This document shows positions 1 through 9,181 of a stretch of DNA of 64,000 nt, in pieces (the first letter of the stretch is position 1; every line of letters begins with the position of its first letter). Under the pieces are notes generated by a model. The model ran no database searches and was not told where the DNA came from. It worked only from the letters and a program-made list of their open reading frames with translations. Both the position numbers and the translations under genes were made by a program. Where the stretch lies: NCBI RefSeq assembly GCF_000236905.1, contig NC_016523.1, positions 124,001 through 188,000 of the forward strand. Reading direction: 5' to 3'. This DNA comes from Tetrapisispora phaffii CBS 4417. Lineage: Eukaryota > Ascomycota > Saccharomycetes > Saccharomycetales > Saccharomycetaceae.

Positions 1-2655
1 TCGATTGAGGAAGTTAGTCGTAGAAAGATTGAGTATGGTCCAAATGAAATTGTGGCAGAGGATGATGAAAGCTTATTCAAAAAATTTTTCATGAATTTCG
101 TTGAGGATCCATTGATTTTATTATTGATAGGTTCTGCAGTGATTTCCTTTATTATGGGCAATATTGATGATGCCTTGAGTATCACAATGGCTATTGTCAT
201 TGTCGTTACTGTTGGTTTTGTTCAAGAATATCGTTCCGAAAAATCTATAGAGGCTTTGAATAAATTAGTACCTGCTGAGTGCCATTTAATTAGAGGTGGT
301 CAGAATTCAAAGATTTTGGCTTCAGGTTTAGTTCCAGGTGATTTAGTTCATTTCAAAATCGGTGATAGAATCCCAGCTGATTTAAGAATCATAGAACAAG
401 TCGATTTATCCATTGATGAAAGTAACTTAACAGGTGAAAATGAGCCTGTTCATAAATCAGCAAAACATGTCAACAAAGACAGTTTTAACGATCAACCAAA
501 CTGTTTCGTGCCAATCTCAAATAGAAATTCAATCGCGTTTATGGGCACTCTAGTGAGAGAAGGTCATGGTAAAGGTATTGTAATTGGTACTGGTGCTAAT
601 ACATCCTTTGGGGCAGTCTGTGAAATGATGAGTAATATCGAAAAGCCAAAGACTCCATTACAATTGGCAATGGATAAACTAGGTAAAGATTTATCTTTCA
701 TGAGTTTTATTGTCATCGGTATCATTTGTTTGATCGGTGTTATCCAAGGTAGATCGTGGTTAGAAATGTTCCAAATTTCGGTGTCTTTAGCTGTTGCAGC
801 TATTCCTGAGGGTTTACCAATTATAGTCACTGTCACTTTAGCTCTTGGTGTCTTAAGAATGGCTAAACGTAAGGCTATTATCAGAAGATTACCAAGTGTT
901 GAAACTTTAGGTTCTGTTAACATCATTTGCTCAGATAAAACTGGTACTTTAACTTCAAACCATATGACAGTCTCGAAGCTTTGGTGTTTAGGAAGTATGT
1001 CAAATAAATCAAACATTTTATCTTTGGAAAAAAATAAAGACGGCAACTTGAAGAACTATCTAACGGAAGATTTGAAAGCTACTTTAAAGGTCGCTAATAT
1101 TTGTAATAATGCTTCATTTTCTCAGGAACACGGTGCATTTTTAGGTAACCCAACAGATATTGCACTAGTTGAACAATTATCTAAGTTTGAGTTAACTGAT
1201 ATGAGATCGTCAATTAAAAAAACCAGTGAACTCGCCTTCAATTCAAAGAGGAAATATATGGCCGTCAAAGCCAAAAATAATGAAGATAAATCTACCATAT
1301 TTGTAAAAGGTGCATACGAAAAGGTTTTGGATCATTCTACTCACTACTTATCAAAAGCAGGTAAAATTGAAAAATTAACCCCAGCTATGAAAGATACCAT
1401 TATTGAATGTGCTAATACTTTGGCTTCCGAAGGTTTACGTGTATTATCTTTTGCAAGTATAGAAGTATCAAACGCATCAACTCCAGTTACAGAAGCAGAC
1501 ATTAAAGATTTGGTATTTTTTGGTTTAATCGGTATGAACGATCCTCCAAGACCAACAGTTAAGCCAGCTATTGAGCAATTATTGCAAGGTGGTGTTCATG
1601 TCATTATGATCACCGGTGACTCTGAAAATACTGCTCTAAGTATTGCCGAAGAAATAGGTATACCGATCATTAGTCCAGAGGTATCTATCTTAACTGGTGA
1701 CAAGTTGAATGACATGAACGATGACGAATTAGCTAGTGTTATTGATCGTGTTAATATTTTTGCTCGTGCAACTCCTGAACATAAATTGAATATTATTCGT
1801 GCATTAAGAAAAAGAGGTGATATTGTGGCTATGACTGGTGATGGTGTTAATGATGCACCAGCATTAAAATTGGCTGATATCGGTATTGCTATGGGTAATA
1901 TGGGTACTGATGTTGCTAAGGAAGCATCTGATATGGTTTTAACTGATGATGACTTTAGTACTATTTTAACTGCTATTGAAGAAGGTAAAGGTATCTTTAA
2001 CAATATTCAAAATTTCTTGACTTTCCAATTGTCTACTTCTATCGCTGCATTGTCATTGATTGCCTTATCCACTGCTTTCAAACTGCCAAATCCATTGAAT
2101 GCTATGCAAATCTTATGGATTAACATATTGATGGATGGTCCTCCAGCCCAATCATTAGGTGTTGAACCTGTCGATAATGAAGTTATGAAAAAACCACCAA
2201 GAAAGCGTACAGACAAGATTCTTACTGATGACGTTTTAAAACGTTTATTAACCACTGCTGTTTTCATAATTTTTGGTACTGTTTACGTGTTTATTAAAGA
2301 AATGGCTGAAGATGGGCAAGTTACTTCTAGAGATACAACGATGACATTCACTTGTTTTGTTTTTTTTGATCTTTTCAACGCTTTAGCTTGTAGACACTCC
2401 ACTAAGTCTATTTTTGAACTTGGCTTTTTCAGTAACAAAATGTTCAATATTGCTGTCGGTCTGTCATTGTTGGGTCAAATGTGTGCCATTTATGTTCCAT
2501 TCTTTCAAAGTATCTTTAAAACAGAAAGCTTATCAATTGGTGATTTAGCTTTCTTATTGTGTATTAGTTGTACTGTATTCATAGGTGATGAATGTAGAAA
2601 ATATTTCTCCAGGAAGAGATCATCGAATGATCCATATTACTACTCAAATGTTTGA
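1..2655 (+). CDS. PMR1: Golgi P-type Ca2+/Mn2+-transporting ATPase, 5' end outside window
   Basis: Secretory-pathway Ca2+/Mn2+ pump that loads the Golgi with Ca and Mn for glycosylation and protein processing. The frame is open from base 1, so about the first 66 residues of the ~950-residue yeast family member lie outside the window. In order one sees paired N-terminal membrane helices, the actuator motif TGEN (near base 430), the M4 ion-site motif PEGLP (near 808), the phosphorylation loop DKTGTLT (near 935), the hinge motif TGDGVNDAP (near 1840) and the M6 ion-site segment NILMDG (near 2125). Identity to S. cerevisiae Pmr1 is very high throughout, to the final SNV. It converges on SUA5 with 236 bp between stop codons, as two neighbours of this ancestral block (YGL167C, YGL169W) would. 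Nothing looks broken. Confidence 0.98.
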   Translation, partial: SIEEVSRRKIEYGPNEIVAEDDESLFKKFFMNFVEDPLILLLIGSAVISFIMGNIDDALSITMAIVIVVTVGFVQEYRSEKSIEALNKLVPAECHLIRGGQNSKILASGLVPGDLVHFKIGDRIPADLRIIEQVDLSIDESNLTGENEPVHKSAKHVNKDSFNDQPNCFVPISNRNSIAFMGTLVREGHGKGIVIGTGANTSFGAVCEMMSNIEKPKTPLQLAMDKLGKDLSFMSFIVIGIICLIGVIQGRSWLEMFQISVSLAVAAIPEGLPIIVTVTLALGVLRMAKRKAIIRRLPSVETLGSVNIICSDKTGTLTSNHMTVSKLWCLGSMSNKSNILSLEKNKDGNLKNYLTEDLKATLKVANICNNASFSQEHGAFLGNPTDIALVEQLSKFELTDMRSSIKKTSELAFNSKRKYMAVKAKNNEDKSTIFVKGAYEKVLDHSTHYLSKAGKIEKLTPAMKDTIIECANTLASEGLRVLSFASIEVSNASTPVTEADIKDLVFFGLIGMNDPPRPTVKPAIEQLLQGGVHVIMITGDSENTALSIAEEIGIPIISPEVSILTGDKLNDMNDDELASVIDRVNIFARATPEHKLNIIRALRKRGDIVAMTGDGVNDAPALKLADIGIAMGNMGTDVAKEASDMVLTDDDFSTILTAIEEGKGIFNNIQNFLTFQLSTSIAALSLIALSTAFKLPNPLNAMQILWINILMDGPPAQSLGVEPVDNEVMKKPPRKRTDKILTDDVLKRLLTTAVFIIFGTVYVFIKEMAEDGQVTSRDTTMTFTCFVFFDLFNALACRHSTKSIFELGFFSNKMFNIAVGLSLLGQMCAIYVPFFQSIFKTESLSIGDLAFLLCISCTVFIGDECRKYFSRKRSSNDPYYYSNV

Positions 2656-2891
2656 TTATAGAAAAATGTATACCTTCATATTTTTCACTTTTTCAAAATG
2701 TTTGGACTCTATAATCATTCTATGATATTGCATATTTTTAACATTAAGCGTTAGGTACCCCTATAACTATCTAAATATATAATTGATATTCTAAAAGGAT
2801 ATACAATGCACTATTCGATTAAATAAATACTTTATTTCAAAGTAAATATAAATATTCTAATAATTTCATGTATTCATTATTATATAAATCT

Positions 2892-4163
2892 TTAAATATA
2901 ATAATGATTCTCACCAGCAGCTTTCTTCAATCTATTCATAACAGCCAAGCCTTCTCTATCTTCTGTCATACCTTCTACTATTATTAAGTCTACTTTATCT
3001 AACTCATCAACTTCTCTTAATAGTGCAAATAGGTTCATTTGAATCTCTTCCCCATTCAGACCTAAAGTCTTCAAAATTATCTCTGGTTTATCTTTTAACT
3101 CAAGTTCATTCAAGTTAGTGAGTAAGTCTGATTTTTTCTTATTTAATTCTATTGATGTTAGTACAGCAACCTTCTTAATATTGTTTTTATTGCATTCATC
3201 TGCAATAAGTTCATTGATTTTTATGAAATATTTTGAGCTGTCTTGGCTTTTCTTTTCTGGTATTAGTAAGGCAACCGTTGCAGAAGGTGAATAATGTTTG
3301 TATTTCATCCCTGGCGTTCTAACGACTTCTCCCTTCGCTAATGTTTTCCTATTCTCTATTTTACAATCAGTCCATTCTGAACCACCTAATTCTACAATTT
3401 GCTCATATGTAAAACCACCTGGTCTTAATAGCAAAGGAGGTGTGGATAGACCGTCAACCACTGTGCTTTCTACACCAACACTACACGGCCCGCCATCCAA
3501 AATCAGTGGAAGTTTAGTATTTAAATCATGATAAACATGTTCAGCCAATGTCGGGGAAGGCCTGGTTGATGCATTTGCAGATGGAGCCGCAATAGGTGTA
3601 TCACTCAAAGCAATAAGGGCCCTTGCTATTGGGTTCGATGGGATACGAACAGCAAAAGTTGGTTGGCCCACAGTTGTCAATTCAGACAATGTATTATCGT
3701 TTTTGTCAGGAACAGGAAGAAGGATCGTCAATGGACCTGGCCATAACTTTGAAATCAAAGAATGGTATGATAATGGAATATGTTGATATGTATCTTGTAA
3801 TTGAGATTCAGATTGTTTATTGTTGTATATTTTTCTGTTAAGTTGGTCGATTGACGATATGTGAGTTATTAGTGGATTGTCGCTAGGTCTATTTTTCGCT
3901 TTATATATATTTGATACCGATTTATCATTCAATGCAGAACCACCTAGACCATATACAGTTTCAGTTGGGAAAGCAACATTATCGTCTGTGTCCTTGATAA
4001 TCCTGGCAGCCTCTAGAAGTGCTTCTCTTGTAGCAGGGTCAGTTATTTCAGGTAATGAGCCATCTATGTGTGCGGTTGGTGAAAATTTAATGGAGGAGGG
4101 ATCAACTTTCAAAATTCTTGTATGGTAAGACATAATTAATTGGAGTGATTTCTTTATTTTCAT
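2892..4163 (-). CDS. SUA5: Threonylcarbamoyl-AMP synthase (tRNA t6A modification)
   Basis: Makes threonylcarbamoyl-AMP from threonine, bicarbonate and ATP. This is the first step of t6A formation at position 37 of ANN-decoding tRNAs. The 423-residue length matches the ~426-residue yeast protein. An N-terminal YrdC domain carries the conserved KNRPSDNPL and [11 protein letters not shown] motifs. A linker with [13 protein letters not shown] leads to the C-terminal Sua5 domain, ending [15 protein letters not shown]. Two in-frame ATGs lie near the start, at 4163 and 4133 (residues 1 and 11). The short extension [10 protein letters not shown] is basic and hydrophobic. The same two-start layout exists in S. 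cerevisiae, where it supplies mitochondrial and cytosolic forms, so both starts may be used here. The outer start is annotated. Confidence 0.97.
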   Translation of the reverse strand: MKIKKSLQLIMSYHTRILKVDPSSIKFSPTAHIDGSLPEITDPATREALLEAARIIKDTDDNVAFPTETVYGLGGSALNDKSVSNIYKAKNRPSDNPLITHISSIDQLNRKIYNNKQSESQLQDTYQHIPLSYHSLISKLWPGPLTILLPVPDKNDNTLSELTTVGQPTFAVRIPSNPIARALIALSDTPIAAPSANASTRPSPTLAEHVYHDLNTKLPLILDGGPCSVGVESTVVDGLSTPPLLLRPGGFTYEQIVELGGSEWTDCKIENRKTLAKGEVVRTPGMKYKHYSPSATVALLIPEKKSQDSSKYFIKINELIADECNKNNIKKVAVLTSIELNKKKSDLLTNLNELELKDKPEIILKTLGLNGEEIQMNLFALLREVDELDKVDLIIVEGMTEDREGLAVMNRLKKAAGENHYYI

Positions 4164-4586
4164 ATATGGTTTTCAACCTCTTAAACAAGTAATCAGAATA
4201 GTTAGTTTTCGTTGTTTTCTTGTGTAATTGTAAATGATAGTAAAACAAAAAGAAATTACAATTAATGAAATACACCTCTTAACTAGTGAGAACCTGTAAA
4301 TATATGTATGTATGTATGTAGATGAATATGAATATCTTATAATACTTTCAATGATAACATAATAGTATTAGTCAATGCAATGTTCGAGACCCGATGAGCT
4401 ATTGATAATTTTTCAATTTCCACTCTGATTGATAATTGCCAAAAAATAGACGGGTCTGAAAAATTTAAATTGAGAAAAGCTTTTTGACCTTTTACAATGT
4501 TAGCTGAAAGTCGTCTAGTTTTTCTTGCCTTTCTGTTTTGAACTATCTGAAAGAAACCTAGTTGGTTTAGTCAGTGATTTAACGAT
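4164..4586. other. Intergenic, SUA5 upstream region
   Basis: No gene is seen. A short TATG tetranucleotide run lies at about 4301-4321. The rest is ordinary AT-rich promoter-like DNA running into the transposon relics that follow. Confidence 0.6.
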
Positions 4587-5068
4587 GTGGTCAGCAATCC
4601 ACGCCAGACAGACGGTCAAATAGAAAGAACGATAAAAACACTAACGCAGTTGCTAAGGGACTTCACGCCAAGATCAGATAATTGGGACGGCTACCTACCA
4701 CAGCTAGAATTTGTTTATAATTTGACCCCAAACAGAACCCTGAAGATGTCACCTTATGAAATGTCCCAAACCAACCACTGCTGAACACCACCCAGAAATT
4801 AGATGCTAGACATTTCGGCACTGTATATTTTATGAAACATCTGAAAGCACTAACATAAAGGTCTACAGAATACCTTGAAGCCGGTCAACTCAGAATGAAG
4901 TATGACAACAATCCGAAGAGAATGCAAGTGACGTTTGAAGTTAATGAATTCGTACTAGTACAAGAGAGACAAGCTTTATCTGAAATATGCAAAGGAATAA
5001 AAAGATCCATCAAACGCGCTTCCCCATCCGATGATAGTGACCCTACTATAATATCTAGTTTAGAGTAA
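4587..5068 (+). pseudogene. Decayed Ty3/gypsy-type integrase C-terminal fragment
   Basis: A 65-codon open stretch reads as the end of a Ty3-type integrase core: it has the NPRQTDGQIERTIKTL segment, then NWDGYLPQLEFVYN and NRTLKMSPYEM. These match the family's HPQTDGQSERT / LPQIEFVYNSTP / KSPFE landmarks. A stop occurs at 4782. Downstream, in shifted frame and past another stop, recognisable pieces continue (HLKALT, then VNEFVLVQ, matching the integrase tail), ending with TAA at 5066. At least two stops and a frame change show it is dead. No gag, protease, RT or RNase H remains nearby. The element belongs to a different retrotransposon class from the adjacent solo LTR, whose layout is Ty1/copia-like. 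tRNA-Gly lies 0.9 kb further on, fitting the tRNA-gene targeting of Ty3 elements. Confidence 0.85.
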
Positions 5069-5522
5069 GCGTTACTCAATCAGATCTCAGATCACAACAG
5101 TTTTACTGTAGTACCCATAATACAGTACTTTCTGTAATAGTATCTCGGTTAGTATTACTTAATATAAACAGGGTCTTGGGACGAGTGTTTGTATAACTTG
5201 GCGATATTAATATAAGTGCTTGGAATAACTTATTATTAATCTAAGGTTTTATTATAATAGATATGAAATAACTTATAAATCAACTAATCTCTCCTCGTCT
5301 CTCCTTGCCAAATGCTCGAAACCAACATGATATTAAAGTATAAAATATAGTGCTATTTAATACTTTTAGTTTCCATGTTCTTGACGTCGTCCTCTTTCTC
5401 TAATTATTAGGAACTCAGTCAGTATAATTGCGTAAAGCCAGTTGGGTGTCTGTAGCAACGTCATGTTTCAGATTTTATAATTTATTTCCCGATTCAAAAT
5501 CTAGTTAACCTGGCAAAGTTAT
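5069..5522. other. Unassigned AT-rich spacer after integrase relic
   Basis: The place where a 3' LTR of the Ty3-like element would lie. A TGTAGTACC start near 5105 is possible, but I find no second copy in the window to define it. No open frame of interest and no RNA gene seen. Confidence 0.4.
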
Positions 5523-5877
5523 TGTTGGAAATGAGACTGGTCGTATAAGTGACTATACGATACCAGATATTACCTCTATACGAGACTATTGTTATAAAAC
5601 TGAAACAATAAGTCCTCACGAGAATGTAATAGCAGAATTTCTAATGCATAAATAGTACTGTAGAACCATCAGCCTGCCGTACGTGTTCAACTCGACGACG
5701 TCGTCTCGAGTGAACAGAACGGTAGATTGAAATATGATGTATATATAAACTCCGGTAATCAATAGCTAAATAATTCATTGATCCAGGTCCAAGAGACCAG
5801 AGAGATTAATTTAGATATAAAGTATATAATCTAACAACATTTTAATATATTAAAGCAATGAACACAACTATTGAGCA
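5523..5877 (+). mobile_element. Solo LTR, complete, with target-site duplication (LTR copy A)
   Basis: A 355-bp element beginning TGTTGGAAAT and ending ATTGAGCA (TG...CA termini), flanked on both sides by GTTAT (5518-5522 and 5878-5882). That is a perfect 5-bp target-site duplication, which fixes both ends. Related copies occur at 16495, 20224 and 48985. The 3' part holds a TATA-like TATATATAAAC stretch and an ATG near 5858 that starts a short frame conserved across copies (M-x-x-S/T-I-E-Q). In Ty1-class elements gag starts inside the LTR, so this looks like a Ty1/copia-type LTR. Its 3' end lies 98 bp upstream of tRNA-Gly, the usual target of such elements. Confidence 0.88.
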
Positions 5878-5975
5878 GTTATTTGCTTCTTTGTAGAGTT
5901 TCTCAGTAAGATTATGTCCATATTCGAATTAGTGATATATTTTACCTGGTATCGCTGTGGTTTTAGAAATAATTG

Positions 5976-6046
5976 GCGCAAGTGGTTTAGTGGTAAAATC
6001 CAACGTTGCCATCGTTGGGCCCCCGGTTCGATTCCGGGCTTGCGCA
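5976..6046 (+). tRNA. tRNA-Gly (GCC)
   Basis: A 71-nt gene with no intron. The acceptor stem GCGCAAG pairs with CTTGCGC, the anticodon loop TTGCCAT gives GCC, and the T-loop is GGTTCGATTCC. It appears identical to S. cerevisiae tRNA-Gly(GCC). A T-run directly after the gene (6047-6053) is the Pol III terminator. An LTR insertion lies just upstream. Confidence 0.98.
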
Positions 6047-6278
6047 TTTTTTTGTCGGAAAAGACATATAACTTGAGAAATTACTTTTTGATACTCTACA
6101 TTTTCGAATGAATTGGTTAAGTAACAGATCATAAATCAAAATTTATTTCCATCTATATTAGTCATTATGTATATTGATTATACCTGTATTTATGATAGTC
6201 ACATGGTCGTTAAAGTATGTTGTTTGCATTAAGTTCATTAAAAGTATAGGAATTACAATAAAATAATTTCTATCTTGG

Positions 6279-7178
6279 TCATTGTTTGAATAAATCGTCG
6301 ACAATCAAATTGTATATATTTTGATCTGATGGTTGTAACTTAGTTCCCGTGGTTGACATTTTTTTAATAACTTTATTGAACGCACCAATGTCTGCTCTTG
6401 TGAAACCTTTTGGAAATTGACAGCAATTACTGTTTTCCAAGTCATTTGATTTTTTTGAGTTTGATTTCTTATTGCAATGAGAACAAGGTTTAAACAATAT
6501 GATTTTGTCTAGATGTTTAACTAGGTAAAGCTCGTTGGTTAAGAGTTCGTTTTGGTCTATCTGTGCCAAACTCTGTTTCAAAGCTGCAGTTGTTGCATCG
6601 ATATGGTTTATTGACTGAAAGAACTTCAATTCATCCAGTGTAATGAAATGATGTAAATTTTTTGTGAATAAATTCAATACCGCATTATTCTGAAAGACGA
6701 TATCAATAGTGGCATTGCATTTAATTTTCTTCGAACGGCAATTATCGCAACTTGGTCCGATTCTTTGTCTTCTAGTAAATGCTTTTGCCTTACTGTTACT
6801 GCTCTTGTTGTCATAATTTTCATCCCTTGTGCCAACGGGTGAAACCGGCTGCTGCAGAAATGGTTGTGGAGATGCGGAAGGAGACGGGAATTGCAGTTTT
6901 CTCTCGACGTCAGCATTTTTTTTCCCAATTTTATATTGTCTGTCCGTTTTATTTGCCGTATTCAAATAAAACAGCGGCTTGTGCTCGCTGGATGATGAGT
7001 CGACTGCAATAGCAGCAAATTTATACAAATTAGTGTGGTCTAAATTCAAAGTACGCAAATTTTTTGCATCATTATATAGATTAGGTAACAGCAAAGGAGG
7101 TAGTAAGTTATTTTTGTTAGATAAAATGATGCTGGAGCTGCACATAGCGACTGTGATATGTGTTGATGATGTGGACAT
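6279..7178 (-). CDS. SUT1: Zn-cluster transcription factor of the Sut1/Sut2 family
   Basis: Sut1 and Sut2 regulate sterol uptake, hypoxic genes and mating or filamentation genes. The frame is open upstream to 7484, but that extension is low-complexity read-through. The ATG at 7178 (MSTSSTHITV) gives 299 residues, the length of S. cerevisiae Sut1. Visible are a basic run before CDNCRSKKIKC (Cys 144, 147, 154) and, about 77 residues later, CSHC (232, 235) followed by Cys 252/253. This is a Gal4-type zinc cluster whose two halves are far apart, as in Sut1/Sut2. The conserved tail KGFTRADIGAFNKV follows. Position near RAD54 (YGL163C) fits SUT1 (YGL162W), but SUT2 neighbours HAA1 in S. cerevisiae, so SUT1 versus SUT2 cannot be settled. 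Confidence 0.82.
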   Translation of the reverse strand: MSTSSTHITVAMCSSSIILSNKNNLLPPLLLPNLYNDAKNLRTLNLDHTNLYKFAAIAVDSSSSEHKPLFYLNTANKTDRQYKIGKKNADVERKLQFPSPSASPQPFLQQPVSPVGTRDENYDNKSSNSKAKAFTRRQRIGPSCDNCRSKKIKCNATIDIVFQNNAVLNLFTKNLHHFITLDELKFFQSINHIDATTAALKQSLAQIDQNELLTNELYLVKHLDKIILFKPCSHCNKKSNSKKSNDLENSNCCQFPKGFTRADIGAFNKVIKKMSTTGTKLQPSDQNIYNLIVDDLFKQ

Positions 7179-8059
7179 TGAAGCGCAGAGATGAAAAGAG
7201 ACGATAAGAAGAATATAGCCATGAGACAGAGAGAGATCTAATATGAAAGAATGAGATCCGAGTGAACGTGGGCTCTTATATATAAGAGAATAGAAACAAG
7301 TACGTGTCAGAGATTCTAGAGAAACAATGTGATGTATCGAGTAACGGGATCTTGTCAGTGAACGGGACGCAATAGCAGCAACATAACGTTGCGAAACACA
7401 ACACAGTGTGTGCATCAGTATATATACACATACACATACTGATCGTATCGACTGCGCCGAAGAAAGTTTTGCAACGGACGACAATTGACGGATCCTTCAA
7501 TAGCGGCAGCATCAAAATAGAATCTGGAGAACGAGCAGTTGCAGCCGGACGGAGTGTTAGAAGATGTCATTAGCGGGGGCGGGTGGTGGTGGTGGTGGAA
7601 AGCACGAAGGGCCCCACGGATGTGCTGCTGCACAACTGCGGTGTATGCGGGGAACGCAAATGCGAGTTGTGCGCGGGGTCGCAGTTGTCCGAGAAACATA
7701 CAAGTGTGTGCACAATACAGGCGTGGGCGCGAGAGACAGATTCGCAGTGTTGGCAACTAGCAGCGTGCGCGCGTACCCTGTTTCTTGCGGGGGGTATGGG
7801 ATTTCGCGCGCGCGCGCTGTCGGTCGCTCGTTTGTTTTTCTTTGTTGCGACCAATTCAGTGTCCCGACCGAATCGGACGGGATTCGTGCGAAACCGCCGT
7901 CAACGAACAACAACAGTATTTGCAGCCTGTGTTTCGACACACATAACATCACGCTACGTCCTATTACATGTGCATTCTGCAAAACCTCGTACAAGCGTAC
8001 ACCGGCAAACGGGCTCGGATTATCATGCCTCTCGTTCCGTGTCCACCACCGCTGCTGCT
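7179..8059. other. GC-rich intergenic island between SUT1-like gene and CDD1
   Basis: Base composition rises sharply, to about 60% GC at 7561-7620 and about 53% at 7801-7860, against far lower values in other spacers. It contains a G-rich (GGT)n tract near 7575-7600 and a (CG)n run near 7805-7816. Many overlapping open frames exist on both strands, but none resembles a protein; they arise because GC-rich DNA has few stop codons. It would be the upstream region of the SUT1-like gene and the 3' flank of CDD1. Confidence 0.6.
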
Positions 8060-8545
8060 TTACAAACTGTCTGGCCCAAAACTCATAGGCAACAGTTCGC
8101 TGATATTGGTGGTTTTGTAATTATCCGCGGTGTGGCTAAACAAATATATGGGCACATCGTTTTCGGTGTCTGGAGTGAGAAACTCTCTTATGAACTGGCG
8201 GCAGATGCCGCAGGGGCTGATAAATCCTTCGGGATTATCTCCGATGATGCCAATGGCTAGCCAGTTTTTCGGATCTCGCGCGGCGGCAGCGTGTTCTTCT
8301 GAGGTCATTGCCTTCAACATCGCCGTTCGTTCAGCACAGATTGTATTGCCATAGCTTGCATTTTCAACATTAGCTCCAAGGACTTTTATGACGGTGTCGT
8401 GGTGGCCAGAGACACCGCCGCCATTCGGATCCCGGACTAGGAGGCAACAGCCTACTTTGAACTGCGAATACGGACTGTACGACAGTGTTCTTGCTTTGAG
8501 AGTGTTGGCTCTCAACATCTCCAATAACTGTTCGTTGCTTGACAT
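8060..8545 (-). CDS. CDD1: Cytidine deaminase
   Basis: Zinc enzyme of pyrimidine salvage that converts cytidine and deoxycytidine to uridine and deoxyuridine. The 161-residue protein from the ATG at 8545 (MSSNEQLLEM) shows SYSPYSQFKVG, the zinc and catalytic motif CAERTA (Cys70, Glu72) and PCGICRQF (Cys112, Cys115), ending LLPMSFGPDSL. The frame is open 82 codons further upstream, but that part includes a 15-bp tandem repeat and nothing conserved, so the inner ATG is preferred. Two insertions, around residues 39-53 and 81-92, make it longer than the 142-residue S. cerevisiae enzyme. Its DNA is clearly GC-richer than most genes in the window and continuous with the adjacent GC-rich island. In S. 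cerevisiae CDD1 is not next to RAD54, so its location here is derived. Confidence 0.93.
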   Translation of the reverse strand: MSSNEQLLEMLRANTLKARTLSYSPYSQFKVGCCLLVRDPNGGGVSGHHDTVIKVLGANVENASYGNTICAERTAMLKAMTSEEHAAAARDPKNWLAIGIIGDNPEGFISPCGICRQFIREFLTPDTENDVPIYLFSHTADNYKTTNISELLPMSFGPDSL

Positions 8546-8590
8546 TTCAGGTATATGCTGCTTGTGTGAACCGCTGGCAACCGTCTTCGC

Positions 8591-8665
8591 TCTCCCTTGA
8601 ACTGCTCTCCCTTGAACTGCTCTCCCTTGAACTGCTCTCCCTTGAACTGCTCTCCCTTGAACTGC
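8591..8665. repeat. Five tandem 15-bp repeats upstream of CDD1
   Basis: Five perfect copies of a 15-bp unit (TCTCCCTTGAACTGC on the + strand) lie 46-120 bp upstream of the CDD1 start. The length is a multiple of three, so the upstream-open frame on the - strand reads a repeated QGRAV unit. This could be a 5'-leader or promoter minisatellite, or less likely a coding extension. Confidence 0.95.
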
Positions 8666-8848
8666 TCTTTCAAGACACGCACTGTCATCCCGTTTTTTTG
8701 CACTTGTTATATACGTGGTGCAAATGCATGCATGCGGTCTCGATCGGTTCTTAGAAAAAGCGTTGCTGTTTTGGCGAAAAATAGAAAACATGGTTTGTGT
8801 CTGTGTCTTATTTCCGTTCGCAATAAAATTGACTCCTCTCGAGGTTAG

Positions 8849-8923
8849 GTCACGTGCATGCAGTCGATGTTTTTACGTTTAGGGTTTCTATGCAGCCCTA
8901 AATTGAATAGTCGCGCACGTGAC
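8849..8923. promoter_or_regulatory. Symmetrical Cbf1 / Tbf1 site cluster between CDD1 and RAD54
   Basis: In order: GTCACGTG (8849-8856), TTAGGGTT (8879-8886), AGCCCTAA (8894-8901), CACGTGAC (8916-8923). The outer pair are perfect Cbf1 E-box sites in inverted orientation. The inner pair match the Tbf1 site ARCCCTAA, also inverted. It lies in the 636-bp divergent spacer, 259 bp before the RAD54 ATG and 304 bp before that of CDD1. Site identity rests on known consensus sequences; function is inferred. Confidence 0.7.
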
Positions 8924-9181
8924 TGAAAACCGATCTGGTCTGTGTGTGGTCGTTTGTTTTTCGTGTCGTTTTTATTTACATAATTAGTAGTGGCGTTTTT
9001 TTTCTATGCTTTTGTATATATACCACCTTTCTCTCTCCACCACCTGTCACATACAAGGTAACGCAACATGCAGAAAATACATTAACACTTCTTATTTCAG
9101 TGTCTTGTTTCCACATGTATACTAGAGGCCAAGTTTGAACTAACGCACGCAAAACAACAACCCCCCTGTCGCTGTAACACA

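Noticed and set aside
564..2267. Antisense open frames inside PMR1 and similar shadows in other genes
   Set aside because: They mirror the codon structure of the sense gene and have no independent features.
4375..4400. GTTCGAGACC, resembling a Pol III B box
   Set aside because: No T-stem pairing, A box or acceptor stem around it, so not a tRNA.
6929..7484. Longer N-terminus for the SUT1-like gene (401 codons)
   Set aside because: The extra 102 residues are low-complexity, and the inner ATG gives exactly the known family length.
7557..8260. Many overlapping open frames of 60-225 codons on both strands
   Set aside because: They overlap each other and CDD1, show no family features and have skewed composition. 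They are explained by the low stop-codon density of GC-rich DNA.
8546..8791. 82-residue N-terminal extension of CDD1
   Set aside because: Includes the minisatellite and no conserved sequence; other cytidine deaminases start near the inner ATG. Kept as an open question in the findings.
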